In this document: piece after piece, positions 25,544 to 33,727 of the stretch | How positions within the stretch are numbered: the stretch's first letter is position 1 | Layout of the letters: each line of letters opens with the position of its first letter | From: Yoonia vestfoldensis | Lineage (GTDB): Bacteria; Pseudomonadota; Alphaproteobacteria; Rhodobacterales; Rhodobacteraceae | Length of the DNA: 64,000 nucleotides | Assembly (NCBI RefSeq): GCF_002158905.1 | Contig: NZ_CP021431.1 | Location: 1,364,001-1,428,000 of the forward strand | Direction of reading: 5' to 3' | Notes under the pieces: model-generated | Told to the model about the DNA's origin: nothing | What the model saw: the letters and a program-made list of their open reading frames with translations, nothing else | Database searches by the model: none | Translations under genes and position numbers: made by a program

Positions 25544-26350
25544 ATGCAGCGGTTACAGCTTGAAAACACCCGCGCGATTGTCACCGGCGCCAGTTCTGGC
25601 ATCGGTGCCGCGATTGCGCGCGGCTTTGGTGCCGAAGGGGCGAAGGTGATCGTCAATTACCATAAAGATGCTGCAGCGGCGCAGCGCATCGTCGCGCAGA
25701 TCAAGGATCAAGGCGGTCTGGCGCAGGCGGTCCAGGCCGATATCGCCTCTGCCCAAGGCTGTGCCGCGCTTTTTGCCGCGGCAGAGCAGCATTTCGGCGG
25801 GGTCGATGTTCTGGTCGCGAATGCCGGCATCCAGCGCGATGCGCCTTTGACCGAACTGCGCCTTGACGCATGGCAAAAGGTGATCGACGTCAACCTGACC
25901 GGCCATTTCCTTTGCGCGCAAGAGGCCGTGCGCCGCTTTCGCCGCCAAACCCATGACCCGGAAAGCGCTGTGGCGCGCGGCAAGATCATCTTTACCAGCT
26001 CGGTCCATCAGGTCATTCCCTGGGCGGGGCGGGTGAATTACGCCGCGGCCAAGGGCGGTATGAAGATGATGATGGAATCCATGGCGCAAGAGCTTGCCTG
26101 CGAAAAGATCCGCGTCAATGCCATCGCCCCCGGCGCGATCAAGACCGCGATCAACCGCGACGCCTGGGACGATCCGGCCAATAAGAAAGAGCTGCTGAAA
26201 CTGATCCCCTATGGCCGCATCGGCCTGCCCGAGGATATCGCCAAGGCAACCCTTTGGCTGGCATCGGATCTGTCGGATTGTGTGGTGGGGACGACATTAT
26301 TTGTCGATGGGGGCATGACGCTTTATCCGTCATTTCGCGACAGCGGCTAG
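25544..26350 (+). CDS. SDR-family oxidoreductase (glucose 1-dehydrogenase-like)
   Basis: A 268-residue NAD(P)-dependent short-chain dehydrogenase. The cofactor motif is T-G-A-S-S-G-I-G, the N-A-G motif is in VANAGIQRD, and the catalytic triad is Ser in F-T-S-S-V-H with Tyr and Lys in N-Y-A-A-A-K. The C-terminal LASDLSDCVVGTTLFVDGG is typical of the glucose-dehydrogenase-like group. The ATG at 25544 follows AGAAAGGG; the upstream extension is rejected. Stress-island SDRs of this type are frequent members of alphaproteobacterial general stress regulons, and an ECF-type promoter lies upstream. The true substrate is unknown. Confidence 0.85.
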   Translation: MQRLQLENTRAIVTGASSGIGAAIARGFGAEGAKVIVNYHKDAAAAQRIVAQIKDQGGLAQAVQADIASAQGCAALFAAAEQHFGGVDVLVANAGIQRDAPLTELRLDAWQKVIDVNLTGHFLCAQEAVRRFRRQTHDPESAVARGKIIFTSSVHQVIPWAGRVNYAAAKGGMKMMMESMAQELACEKIRVNAIAPGAIKTAINRDAWDDPANKKELLKLIPYGRIGLPEDIAKATLWLASDLSDCVVGTTLFVDGGMTLYPSFRDSG

Positions 26351-26401
26351 CGCCGGGCGGGATGGCATGGCGCCGCGTCTGGGCGGCACCATGCGACAGG
26401 T

Positions 26402-27139
26402 TTAATCGGTCACACGCGATTGCAATTGCGTGTAATCAAAGGCCTCGATCGTGTCGACGTCATTGGTTTCATAGGGCAATTCATAGCGCGGCCCATACAT
26501 ATCGGCGCGATAGGCATAGGGATAGGCATAAAAGCCGCTGCGCCCCGACGCCCCCGCATCCGTCACCATGGCCGAGATCGCCCCGTCCTGCACGATGATA
26601 TCCGCGACATAGCCATAGCGCGCGCCATCGGACAGATAGACGTAATCACCGATCAGATCGGTCGCTTTGAAAATCCCCGCCCCGGCGACAAGATCGTCAT
26701 TCACCGCCTGTGTGACGGCGGTATCGGCGGCGCTGATGACCTGGTCGTCAAACCAGCCATCGCCAAAGACGTCATACTCATCAATCGTGTCCTGGGTGAC
26801 CGGGATGATCATTTGCGCAATCCCGTCCTGCAAGGTGACGACGTCCCAAGGGATATGCACATGGGTATCGCCAATGTCCCAAAATCCACCAACCTGCGCG
26901 ATAATGCCAAGCACATGGCCATCATTGCTGAAGATGATATTTTCGATATCGCCAATTTCGTCGCCATTGGCGTCGATGATCTCGGTCCTGTCGAACATGT
27001 TATCGACGCTCCAGCCCGCCGTATAAAGCGCATCATAGCGCCAGTCCGACAGCAGCTGCACCTCTTGGTTCTGGGCGACAGATTGCGTGGCGATAACAAG
27101 GGCGATGGTGCTTGCTGCACCTGTGGTTAAGCGTTTCAT
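26402..27139 (-). CDS. Exported PRC-barrel domain protein
   Basis: A 245-residue protein with a signal peptide cleaved near SVA-QN. Two PRC-barrel-like units follow: the first around FDRTEIIDANGDEIGDIENIIFSNDGHVLGII, the second around LIGDYVYLSDGARYGYVADIIVQDGAISAMV. Both show the fold's pattern of a conserved Asp-Gly turn. Exported PRC-barrel proteins are common in stress-induced sets of alphaproteobacteria, but their role is unknown. AGGAGAAGAGT precedes the ATG at 27139, and an ECF-type promoter lies 46-70 bases upstream. The C-terminal tail is Tyr/Pro/Asp rich. Confidence 0.85.
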   Translation of the reverse strand: MKRLTTGAASTIALVIATQSVAQNQEVQLLSDWRYDALYTAGWSVDNMFDRTEIIDANGDEIGDIENIIFSNDGHVLGIIAQVGGFWDIGDTHVHIPWDVVTLQDGIAQMIIPVTQDTIDEYDVFGDGWFDDQVISAADTAVTQAVNDDLVAGAGIFKATDLIGDYVYLSDGARYGYVADIIVQDGAISAMVTDAGASGRSGFYAYPYAYRADMYGPRYELPYETNDVDTIEAFDYTQLQSRVTD

Positions 27140-27184
27140 ACTCTTCTCCTTTCGCTTCGGGTGCCGTGGCACCGTCACTGGACC

Positions 27185-27209
27185 AACACCAGCGCGCGCT
27201 GAATGTTCC
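27185..27209 (-). promoter_or_regulatory. ECF (EcfG-like) promoter of the PRC-barrel gene
   Basis: On the minus strand GGAAC (27209-27205), 16 bases, then TGTT (27188-27185), 46 bases before the start codon. The -10 flank GCGCTGGTGTTG is shared with the DUF3008 promoter. Confidence 0.7.
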
Positions 27210-27231
27210 GCGTCACGCAGCCTGCGGGGGG

Positions 27232-27462
27232 TCACATTGCGGGCGAATACCAAGGCCACCACAGCACCAGCAGGCCAAGCCAGACCAGCAAGATGATCAG
27301 CGCCGCCCCCAGCGCGGCCCCCAGGCTGGGGCCATAGCGCCAGCGGTTATCGCGGCGATAAAACCGGCGCTCGCGGGTATGTGGCCAACTTGGCCAGGCG
27401 AAAACCGCGATCATCAACAGAATGATCAAGAACCAGAATCCCAAGACATCAATAGCCATCAT
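27232..27462 (-). CDS. Small DUF3309-like membrane protein
   Basis: A 76-residue protein with two hydrophobic helices (about 6-24 and 46-70) around a basic linker. The P-S-W-P-H-T-R ... R-Y-G-P-S-L-G pattern closely follows the DUF3309 family (P-T-W-P-H-S-R ... Y-G-P-S-G-G), small membrane proteins of unknown role seen among stress-induced genes. AAAGGAGATC gives a strong ribosome binding site before the ATG at 27462. An ECF-type promoter lies 32-57 bases upstream. It is one of four genes in the stress island. Confidence 0.75.
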   Translation of the reverse strand: MMAIDVLGFWFLIILLMIAVFAWPSWPHTRERRFYRRDNRWRYGPSLGAALGAALIILLVWLGLLVLWWPWYSPAM

Positions 27463-27493
27463 GATCTCCTTTCTGATGGGTCAATGATGATAA

Positions 27494-27519
27494 AACCCGG
27501 GTCATGGTGGATTGGTTCC
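27494..27519 (-). promoter_or_regulatory. ECF (EcfG-like) promoter of the DUF3309-like gene
   Basis: Minus strand GGAAC (27519-27515), a 17-base spacer and GGTT (27497-27494), 32 bases before the start codon. It is the weakest of the four related promoters at -10. Confidence 0.55.
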
Positions 27520-27589
27520 TGCCCGGATCAGGGCCGGCACGGCGATGCGCTGATCTGGTTTTGTGACCAAAGGCGGCGGGCAGGGGTGA

Positions 27590-27775
27590 TCAGTCGCCTG
27601 CCTTGTCGGGCAGATCGTCGTGGTCGGTCGCGGCGATTTCGGCCAATTCCTGTTCGGTCATGGTCTCATACATCTCGCGCGCGGCGCCGACCAGATCGCT
27701 GACGTTCGTTTCTGCGCGTTTGGCAGAAAGCGCGGCCCCTGCGGCCTTTTGCTGGGCTTTGGATTTGGCTGGCAT
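27590..27775 (-). CDS. DUF3008 small basic protein
   Basis: A 61-residue soluble protein beginning MPAKSKAQQKAAGAAL, the hallmark of DUF3008. It has a Lys/Ala-rich N terminus and an acidic C terminus (M-T-E-Q-E-L-A-E-I-A-A-T-D-H-D-D). The function is unknown; similar proteins turn up in stress and stationary-phase gene sets. I start at the ATG at 27775, which has AAAGGGA upstream and gives the family's usual length, not the longer frame to 27877. An ECF-type promoter is 40 bases upstream. Confidence 0.85.
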   Translation of the reverse strand: MPAKSKAQQKAAGAALSAKRAETNVSDLVGAAREMYETMTEQELAEIAATDHDDLPDKAGD

Positions 27776-27814
27776 CGGGATCCCTTTCATCGCTGCTACT
27801 GGCAATGCAGGAAC

Positions 27815-27839
27815 AACACCAGCGCACGCCAAGGGTTCC
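27815..27839 (-). promoter_or_regulatory. ECF (EcfG-like) promoter of the DUF3008 gene
   Basis: Minus strand GGAAC (27839-27835), 16-base spacer, TGTT (27818-27815), 40 bases before the DUF3008 start codon. Spacer end and -10 are identical to the PRC-barrel promoter (GCGCTGGTGTTG). Confidence 0.7.
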
Positions 27840-27906
27840 GCAGGGGCAGACAGGCCCGCCCATGTAGCGATGCGCAAAAGGTAAAAAGCCGTGATAATCC
27901 GGGGGG

Positions 27907-28212
27907 TTAACCGGTATTCTTGGTATCTTTTTTGTAATTGCGCGCCGCCGCCCGGCCCAGCATATGGGCGGCGATGGGGGCGGTCAGCATCAAGAACAGG
28001 ATCGTTGCGACGACGCGGGTCGTGGTCACGCCTTCGCCGAAATAGACCGCCGCCCCGATCAGGATCAGGCTACTGCCCAAAGTGCCCGCCTTGGTCGAGG
28101 CATGCATCCGCATCAAGACATCGGGCAGGCGGAAAATGCCGATGGCGGCCACCAGCGCGAAAAAGCTGCCGATCAGCAGCAGCACAGCGATCAGGATCTC
28201 AATCATCTGCAT
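27907..28212 (-). CDS. mnhG: Monovalent cation/proton antiporter subunit G
   Basis: A 101-residue subunit with three hydrophobic helices and the MrpG pattern G-x-F-R-L-P-D-V-L-M-R-M-H-A-S-T-K-A-G-T. It is the last gene of the seven-subunit Mrp/Mnh operon and overlaps the end of mnhF. Start choice is between the ATGs at 28212 and 28206; both lie inside mnhF and give nearly the same protein. MrpG is a small structural subunit needed for a functional complex. Confidence 0.9.
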   Translation of the reverse strand: MQMIEILIAVLLLIGSFFALVAAIGIFRLPDVLMRMHASTKAGTLGSSLILIGAAVYFGEGVTTTRVVATILFLMLTAPIAAHMLGRAAARNYKKDTKNTG

Positions 28213-28504
28213 GGGCCTTGTTGTTTGGGTCGCGGCGTTCGGCATAGCGGGCCAGCGCTACGGTGGCCAGAAACCCGACCAGCGCCAGCACGATGGCCAC
28301 ATCCAGAAAGGCTGTGACGGCTGTTTGCACCGCCACAACCCCGCAGACCGCGATGATCAGCGTGGTCATCATATCGAGTGCGACAACACGGTCGGCCAGC
28401 GTCGGCCCCAGCGTCAGGCGCAAAAAGGCGATGGCCAGCGAAAGCGCGATCAGCACAAAGGATATCAAGATTGCGCCATTCAGGATTGTTTCGGGCGTCA
28501 TCAT
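28199..28504 (-). CDS. mnhF: Monovalent cation/proton antiporter subunit F
   Basis: A 101-residue membrane subunit with three helices and the MrpF motif G-P-T-L-A-D-R-V-V-A-L-D, whose Asp sits in the membrane region. It starts in an ATGA overlap with mnhE and overlaps mnhG at its end. It helps form the core of the Mrp complex beside MrpE and MrpG. Length and topology are normal. Confidence 0.92.
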   Translation of the reverse strand: MMTPETILNGAILISFVLIALSLAIAFLRLTLGPTLADRVVALDMMTTLIIAVCGVVAVQTAVTAFLDVAIVLALVGFLATVALARYAERRDPNNKAHADD

Positions 28505-28977
28505 TCAAATACCTCTCTTACCAGCCGTTCCATACCGGATTTCAGGTCGTCGATCACGGCCTGCGGGTCTTCGGCATACATCGCATGAAACGTCAGGGTC
28601 TTGCGGTCGTCAGAGACATCAAGGCTGAGCGTGCCGGGTGTCAGCGAGATCAGGTTCGTGACCAGCAGGATTTCGAAATCCGAGGTCACATCCAGCGGCA
28701 TATCCAGGATCGCGGGCGTGCTGTAATCATTGGGCGTCATGACATCCCATGCGACGCGGATGCTGGACATGACAAGTTCATAGATGAAAAACAGGGTCAG
28801 CCGCAAAATCCGCCAGGACCGCAGGAAATAGCTGTCATGCAGGCCAAAGACCGGGGCAGCAAACCACAAGATCAGGAAGCCCAGCACATAGCCGGCCCCC
28901 AGCATCAACAGCGTCGGGCTGCCCCAAAGCGCCGCCCAGATCACCGCCAGCGCGATGTTGAGGATGAACATATTCAT
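28501..28977 (-). CDS. mnhE: Monovalent cation/proton antiporter subunit E
   Basis: A 158-residue subunit with two N-terminal hydrophobic helices and a cytoplasmic domain; S-L-T-P-G-T-L-S-L-D-V near the C-terminal third is the conserved MrpE signature. The correct start is the ATG at 28977, overlapping the mnhD stop (ATGA); readings extending to 29292 run through mnhD. The subunit is required for assembly or stability of the antiporter. Confidence 0.92.
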   Translation of the reverse strand: MNMFILNIALAVIWAALWGSPTLLMLGAGYVLGFLILWFAAPVFGLHDSYFLRSWRILRLTLFFIYELVMSSIRVAWDVMTPNDYSTPAILDMPLDVTSDFEILLVTNLISLTPGTLSLDVSDDRKTLTFHAMYAEDPQAVIDDLKSGMERLVREVFE

Positions 28978-30500
28978 GGTGCGACCTCCGAAACTGCCGC
29001 GGCGGGCAGGGCATCCGCGCCCAGAACGGCCGTGATATAGGCGGTGGAATCCAGCAATTGTGCGGCGGATCGTTCCGCGAAGATCACGAAAGGTTCGGGC
29101 ATCAGGCCGATCACCATGGTCAGCAGCGCCAAGCCGATCACCGGAACCAGCAAGGCGCGGCGGCCGGGCAGGGTGGCCAGGCGTGGCTCGATCCCCTTGG
29201 GATGGTCTTTCCAGAATGCCTCGGCCCAGATCTTGGTCATCGAATAGATCGTCATCAGACCCACCGCCAGCGCGATGAAGGCGACAACCCACAAGCCTTC
29301 GTCAAGCGAGGCTTTGACGATGATATATTTCGCCCAGAACCCTGATAGCGGCGGGAAACCGGCCAGCGAAAAGGCGGGGATCAGGAACAGCACCGCCAGA
29401 AACGGGCTGGCGCGATACAGGCCGCCGATCTTGAACACATCCGATCCGCCGGTCAGCCGCTCGCTGATGCCTGCGATCAGGAACAGGTTTGCTTTGACGA
29501 TGATATGGTGGACCAGATAGAACACCGCGCCGACGATGGCCAAAGGCGTATAGATCGCCAGCCCAAGGATCATATAACCGATCTGGCTGATGATATGAAA
29601 CGACAGGATCTTGCGGAAATCCGATTGCGCCGCCGCCCCCAGAACCCCTGTCACCATCGTGAAACAGGCCACCCAAAGCAGGATCGTATGAGTATAGCCC
29701 ACGTCATGGTCAAAGACCAAGGTGAAGGTCCGCATCAGCGCATAGACCCCGACCTTGGTCAAAAGCCCCGCAAAGACCGCCGAGACCGAAAAGCTGGGCG
29801 TGTGATAGGCGGCGGGCAGCCAGAAAAACAGCGGAAAGGCCGCCGCTTTGACGCTGAAAGCCACCATGAACATCATCGCGATAATGGTCAGCAGCGCCTT
29901 GTTGTCGACATCATCCACCTTGACCGCCAGATCGGCAAAGTTCAGCGTGCCGGTCTGCCCGTAAAGCAGCCCGATCCCGGTCAAAAACAGGATCGTCGAA
30001 ATCAGGTTCAGCGCGACATATTTCACGCCACCGTCGATCTGTTCCTTGTCGCCGTTCAGGATCAGCAGACCGAAAGAGGCGATCAGCATCACCTCGAACC
30101 AGACATAAAGGTTGAACAAATCACCCGTCAGAAAGGCCCCGGTCACCCCCGCGATCAGCACCTGGAACAGCGCGTGATAGCCCAGCTGCCCATGGCGCGC
30201 ATCCACATCGCTCAGCGCATAGATCGCCACCGCCAGCGCCGTGATCGCGGTGATCAGCACCATCACCGCCGACAGCAGATCGGCGACCAGCGTGATCCCG
30301 AAAGGCGCAGGCCAGCTGCCCATCTGCCCGGCCACGACGCCGTTTTCCAGCACCAGCGCCATCAAGATGATCGCGGCCACCAGCCCAAGGCCGGACCCCA
30401 GCACAGAGACCCAGGCACCGGCAGGCCGGTCGCGCAACAAATAACAGATGATCGCTGTCGCAAAGGGCAGGATCAAAGGAAGCGACAGATACCAGCTCAT
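28974..30500 (-). CDS. mnhD: Monovalent cation/proton antiporter subunit D (NuoN/NuoM-like)
   Basis: A 508-residue membrane protein related to the proton-pumping NuoM/NuoN subunits of complex I, with about 14 helices. Family motifs include the E of Y-V-W-F-E-V-M-L near 136, F-P-L-F-F-W-L-P-A-A-Y-H with its following T-P, and a conserved K in the later half. It carries proton flow coupled to sodium or other cation exchange in the inner membrane. It overlaps mnhC and mnhE by 4 bases each. Confidence 0.95.
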   Translation of the reverse strand: MSWYLSLPLILPFATAIICYLLRDRPAGAWVSVLGSGLGLVAAIILMALVLENGVVAGQMGSWPAPFGITLVADLLSAVMVLITAITALAVAIYALSDVDARHGQLGYHALFQVLIAGVTGAFLTGDLFNLYVWFEVMLIASFGLLILNGDKEQIDGGVKYVALNLISTILFLTGIGLLYGQTGTLNFADLAVKVDDVDNKALLTIIAMMFMVAFSVKAAAFPLFFWLPAAYHTPSFSVSAVFAGLLTKVGVYALMRTFTLVFDHDVGYTHTILLWVACFTMVTGVLGAAAQSDFRKILSFHIISQIGYMILGLAIYTPLAIVGAVFYLVHHIIVKANLFLIAGISERLTGGSDVFKIGGLYRASPFLAVLFLIPAFSLAGFPPLSGFWAKYIIVKASLDEGLWVVAFIALAVGLMTIYSMTKIWAEAFWKDHPKGIEPRLATLPGRRALLVPVIGLALLTMVIGLMPEPFVIFAERSAAQLLDSTAYITAVLGADALPAAAVSEVAP

Positions 30501-30856
30501 CCCTGTTCTTTCGGTTCAGCGACGCGCATTTCGTCGGTATTCAAGGTGCCAAGGCTGCGATAAGCGCGCACAGCCAAAATCAATGCAAAGGCAAACAGGC
30601 CAAAGCCGATCACAATCGCCGTCAGGACCAGCGCCTGTGGCAGCGCATTGGCCACGACCTCTGGCGGGACATCCATGCCGTCGGGCACCAGGGGCGGCGC
30701 GCCTGCGGTCATCCGGCCCGATACGAAAATGGCAAGATTGGCGGCATTGGACAACAAGATCAGCCCGAACAGGAACCGCATCAGGTTGCGCGCCAGCATC
30801 AGATAGACCGATGCGGCGACCAGGATACCGATCAGGATCGACAGCAGCGGTTCCAT
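30497..30856 (-). CDS. mnhC: Monovalent cation/proton antiporter subunit C (NuoK-like)
   Basis: A 119-residue homologue of NuoK with three helices. The key segments are G-L-I-L-L-S-N-A-A-N-L and D-x-P-x-x-V-V-A-N-A-L-P-Q-A-L-V-L-T-A-I-V-I-G, the standard MrpC pattern. It starts directly at the mnhB stop (TGATG-type one-base overlap). Confidence 0.94.
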   Translation of the reverse strand: MEPLLSILIGILVAASVYLMLARNLMRFLFGLILLSNAANLAIFVSGRMTAGAPPLVPDGMDVPPEVVANALPQALVLTAIVIGFGLFAFALILAVRAYRSLGTLNTDEMRVAEPKEQG

Positions 30857-31275
30857 CAGACCTCTTCCTCTAGGGCGAATACAATCGACAAGACAGAGCC
30901 GAAGACGACAAGGAACACGCCCAGATCGAAAATCAGCACCGAGGAGAGCGGGATCCCCTTGTCATCGGGTGTGGCATTGATGAACAGCCATTGACCGGTA
31001 AAGAAAGCATCCGTCCAAAAGGCCGCCATGACCCCCGCGAACAGGGCCGCACCCAGCCCGACAGCGGCAATATCGGTGGGCCGGAACCGCAGCGCCTGGC
31101 GCGCGCCTTCGGTGCCGCAGGCGATGGCATAGATCACAAAGCCGACAGCCGCCAGCAAGCCGCCGATAAACCCGCCGCCCGGCTGGTTATGGCCGCGCAG
31201 CAGCATATAGATTGCAAAAACCGTCATCAGCGCGACCAGCAGCCGCGCACCGGCGATCAGAATGATGGATTTCAT
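30856..31275 (-). CDS. mnhB: Monovalent cation/proton antiporter subunit B
   Basis: A 139-residue membrane subunit with about four helices. The motif G-H-N-Q-P-G-G-G-F-I-G-G-L and the C-terminal V-L-I-F-D-L-G-V-F-L-V-V-F-G are diagnostic of MnhB. It overlaps mnhA by 4 bases. A separate B gene places this operon in the seven-gene group 1 Mrp type. The C-terminal part of MnhA here also contains a B-like domain, as is usual. Confidence 0.94.
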   Translation of the reverse strand: MKSIILIAGARLLVALMTVFAIYMLLRGHNQPGGGFIGGLLAAVGFVIYAIACGTEGARQALRFRPTDIAAVGLGAALFAGVMAAFWTDAFFTGQWLFINATPDDKGIPLSSVLIFDLGVFLVVFGSVLSIVFALEEEV

Positions 31276-33530
31276 GCCGCATCCTTTCCGGGCTTGCTGC
31301 GCAGCAGGGCAAAGATACCGATCGCCGCGACCAGCACGACGGCGATCTCGCCGAATGTGTCGAGCGCGCGGAAATCGACGAGGATCACGTTCACGATATT
31401 CTGGCCGTAAGCGTCAGGATAGCTTGAGGCCTCGAAGAAATCGGTCAGGCTGCGGTCGATCGGGCCGGTGGTGACCATCAGCAGGATCAGCGTCACCGTC
31501 ACGCCCAGCCCGCCTGCGACCAGCGCATCCAGCCAGCGGGTCCGCAGCGGCTCTGCCCCCAAAGCGGGCAGGCGCAGCGCGGCGGCGGCAAAAAGCACGA
31601 CCACCAGGGTCTCGACCAGCAATTGGGTAATCGCCACATCGGGTGCGGAATAAAGCACAAAGATCAGCGCGATCCCGATGCCCACCGTGCCAAGCCCGGC
31701 AATGGCGGTGATCCGCGATTGGGTGACGATGGTCAGCACCGTCCCCACAAAGACCAGGCCGAAGACCAGCCAATCGGTGACGCCAATCGCGCTCAGATCA
31801 AGGGGCAGGATCACGGCAGGGCGCAGGATCATCGTGCCCGCCAGTGCGACCAGCGTCGTGATGAAAGTGACCATCGTATAGAACCGCAATTGGCCGGTCT
31901 GGATCACGCGGGTCTGCCATTTCGCGCCCGCCAGCACGCCGGCCAGCAGCCTGTCCCAGCCTTTGTCAAAGCTGGGGCTGCGGTCGCCCAGACGGGTCAG
32001 AAATGCCCGCAGCGGCGTGGCAAAAGCATAGATCAGATAGCCCAGCACAAAGGTCAGCACGCTCAGCAACAAGGGCAGGTTGAACCCGGCCCAAAGTTGC
32101 AGAATCTTGGCCTGGCCGGGGACGCCAAGGATGGCGGCGACGGTCGGATTGACCAGATATGTGGCAAGAAGCGCGGGAAACAGGCCAAAGAATGTCCCCA
32201 GCAGCGCCAGCAGCACAGGGCCCAGCAGCATCGGCCATTTCGCCTCGGTAATGCCTTGCAGCGGGGTGCCGGCCTTGCTGAAAAACGGCCGGAACCCGAC
32301 GATCCCCGCGATGGCGAACATCAGCGCGCTGGCGGCCAGAAATGAACCCGCCACCAAAAGCGGCGAGGATTCAATATGCACAGCACCCGCATAGGATAAT
32401 TCCTTGGCCATGAAGCCCAGGAAAGGCGGTATCCCCGCCATCGACAATCCGGCAAGCGCTGCGGCCAGGGCGGTTACCGGCATGGCGCGGCCCAGGCCGA
32501 ATAGCTTGGTGGTTTCGCGGGTGCCGGTCTGGTGATCCAGGATGCCGACGACCAGAAACAGCGCCGCCTTGTAAAAGGAATGCACCATCAAAAAGGTCAC
32601 CGCCGCGGTGATCGCATAGCCGCTGTCATTGGCCAACAGCAGCGTCAGCGCGCCCAGCGCCATCAAGGTGGTATAGGCCAGCGCCTGTTTCAGATCGGTC
32701 TGGCGCAAGGCGATGACCGAGGCGAAAACCATGGTCGCAGCCCCTGCGATGGTCAATGTCCATAGCCAGATCTCTGTCCCGCTTAATCCGGGATGCATCC
32801 GCGCCATCAGATAGATCCCCGCCTTCACCATCGTGGCCGAATGCAGATAGGCGCTGACAGGGGTGGGGGCGGCCATCGCATTGGGCAGCCAGAAATGGAA
32901 CGGCATCTGTGCCGATTTGGTAAAGGCCGCCAGCAGCACAAGGATCAGGATCGGCAGGTAAAGCGCGCTTTGCACCAGCACATCATCCATGGCGCGGATT
33001 TCCGACAGCTCGAACGTGCCTGCGACATTGCCGATCAGGATCGCCGCCGCCAGCAGCGCCAGCCCCCCGACACCTGTCACCAACAGCGCCTGCAAGGCAG
33101 AGCGTCGCGATTTCGCGCTGTCATGGTTGAAGCCGATCAGCAGATAGGATGTGATCGTCGTCAATTCCCAAAAAACGAACAAAGCCAGCAGGTTGTCGGC
33201 CATCACGACCCCCAGCATGGCCAGCATGAAACTGGTCAGCAGCAGTGAAAACCGCGCCTGTTGCTTGTGACCGGCCAGGTATTTGGCGGAATAAAGCATT
33301 ACCAGCGCGCCGATCCCGGTGATCAGCAGCCCGAACATCAGGCTAAGCCCGTCGATGACAAAACTGATCGTGACGCCCAGGCTGGGCACCCAATCCCAGA
33401 CATAGCGCAGGGTTTCCCCGTTGCCGATGGCAGGCAAGGCCTGCAGCAACCCCAGAAACAAAGCGCCTGCAATGATGACAGGAAGGATACCAGCGGGCGT
33501 TACCCAGCCCTGAGAAGAAGAACTTGCCAC
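31272..33530 (-). CDS. mnhA: Monovalent cation/proton antiporter subunit A, N-terminal helix apparently missing
   Basis: A 752-residue inner-membrane protein, the largest Mrp subunit: NuoL-like first two thirds (F-V-I-D-G-L-S-L-M-F, M-L-G-V-V-M-A-D-N-L-L, F-W-E-L-T, P-F-H-F-W-L-P-N-A-M) and a C-terminal MBH-type part (Y-S-A-P-D-V-A-I-T-Q-L-L-V-E-T). Typical MrpA proteins begin with an extra helix of about 25 residues before the segment seen here. The reading frame opens at a GTG (33530) directly after an in-frame TAA, with no good ribosome binding site. Either the subunit is naturally short or the 5' end is damaged or misread. It is first in the operon. Confidence 0.9.
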   Translation of the reverse strand: MASSSSQGWVTPAGILPVIIAGALFLGLLQALPAIGNGETLRYVWDWVPSLGVTISFVIDGLSLMFGLLITGIGALVMLYSAKYLAGHKQQARFSLLLTSFMLAMLGVVMADNLLALFVFWELTTITSYLLIGFNHDSAKSRRSALQALLVTGVGGLALLAAAILIGNVAGTFELSEIRAMDDVLVQSALYLPILILVLLAAFTKSAQMPFHFWLPNAMAAPTPVSAYLHSATMVKAGIYLMARMHPGLSGTEIWLWTLTIAGAATMVFASVIALRQTDLKQALAYTTLMALGALTLLLANDSGYAITAAVTFLMVHSFYKAALFLVVGILDHQTGTRETTKLFGLGRAMPVTALAAALAGLSMAGIPPFLGFMAKELSYAGAVHIESSPLLVAGSFLAASALMFAIAGIVGFRPFFSKAGTPLQGITEAKWPMLLGPVLLALLGTFFGLFPALLATYLVNPTVAAILGVPGQAKILQLWAGFNLPLLLSVLTFVLGYLIYAFATPLRAFLTRLGDRSPSFDKGWDRLLAGVLAGAKWQTRVIQTGQLRFYTMVTFITTLVALAGTMILRPAVILPLDLSAIGVTDWLVFGLVFVGTVLTIVTQSRITAIAGLGTVGIGIALIFVLYSAPDVAITQLLVETLVVVLFAAAALRLPALGAEPLRTRWLDALVAGGLGVTVTLILLMVTTGPIDRSLTDFFEASSYPDAYGQNIVNVILVDFRALDTFGEIAVVLVAAIGIFALLRSKPGKDAA

Positions 33531-33652
33531 TTAATTTGCCCGGTCATCAAGGAATTGAACGATTGATCCGGACATAAAGGCAAGCGCCGAGAAAACAAGA
33601 CTTTTCCATCACTAAATTGACAGGATCGGTCAGGTTTTCGCGTGATTGCACC

Positions 33653-33678
33653 AAAAAAGGCCACCCGTGGGGTGGCCT
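33653..33678 (-). terminator. Rho-independent terminator of the DUF882 gene
   Basis: Minus strand AGGCCACCC ... GGGTGGCC followed by TTTTTT, about 50 bases past the DUF882 stop and upstream of mnhA. It separates the two transcription units. Confidence 0.85.
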
Positions 33679-33727
33679 GCCTGTTGTCGTGCCGATGTCA
33701 CGGCTTTGTTGTGCCGGTGGCGGGCTG

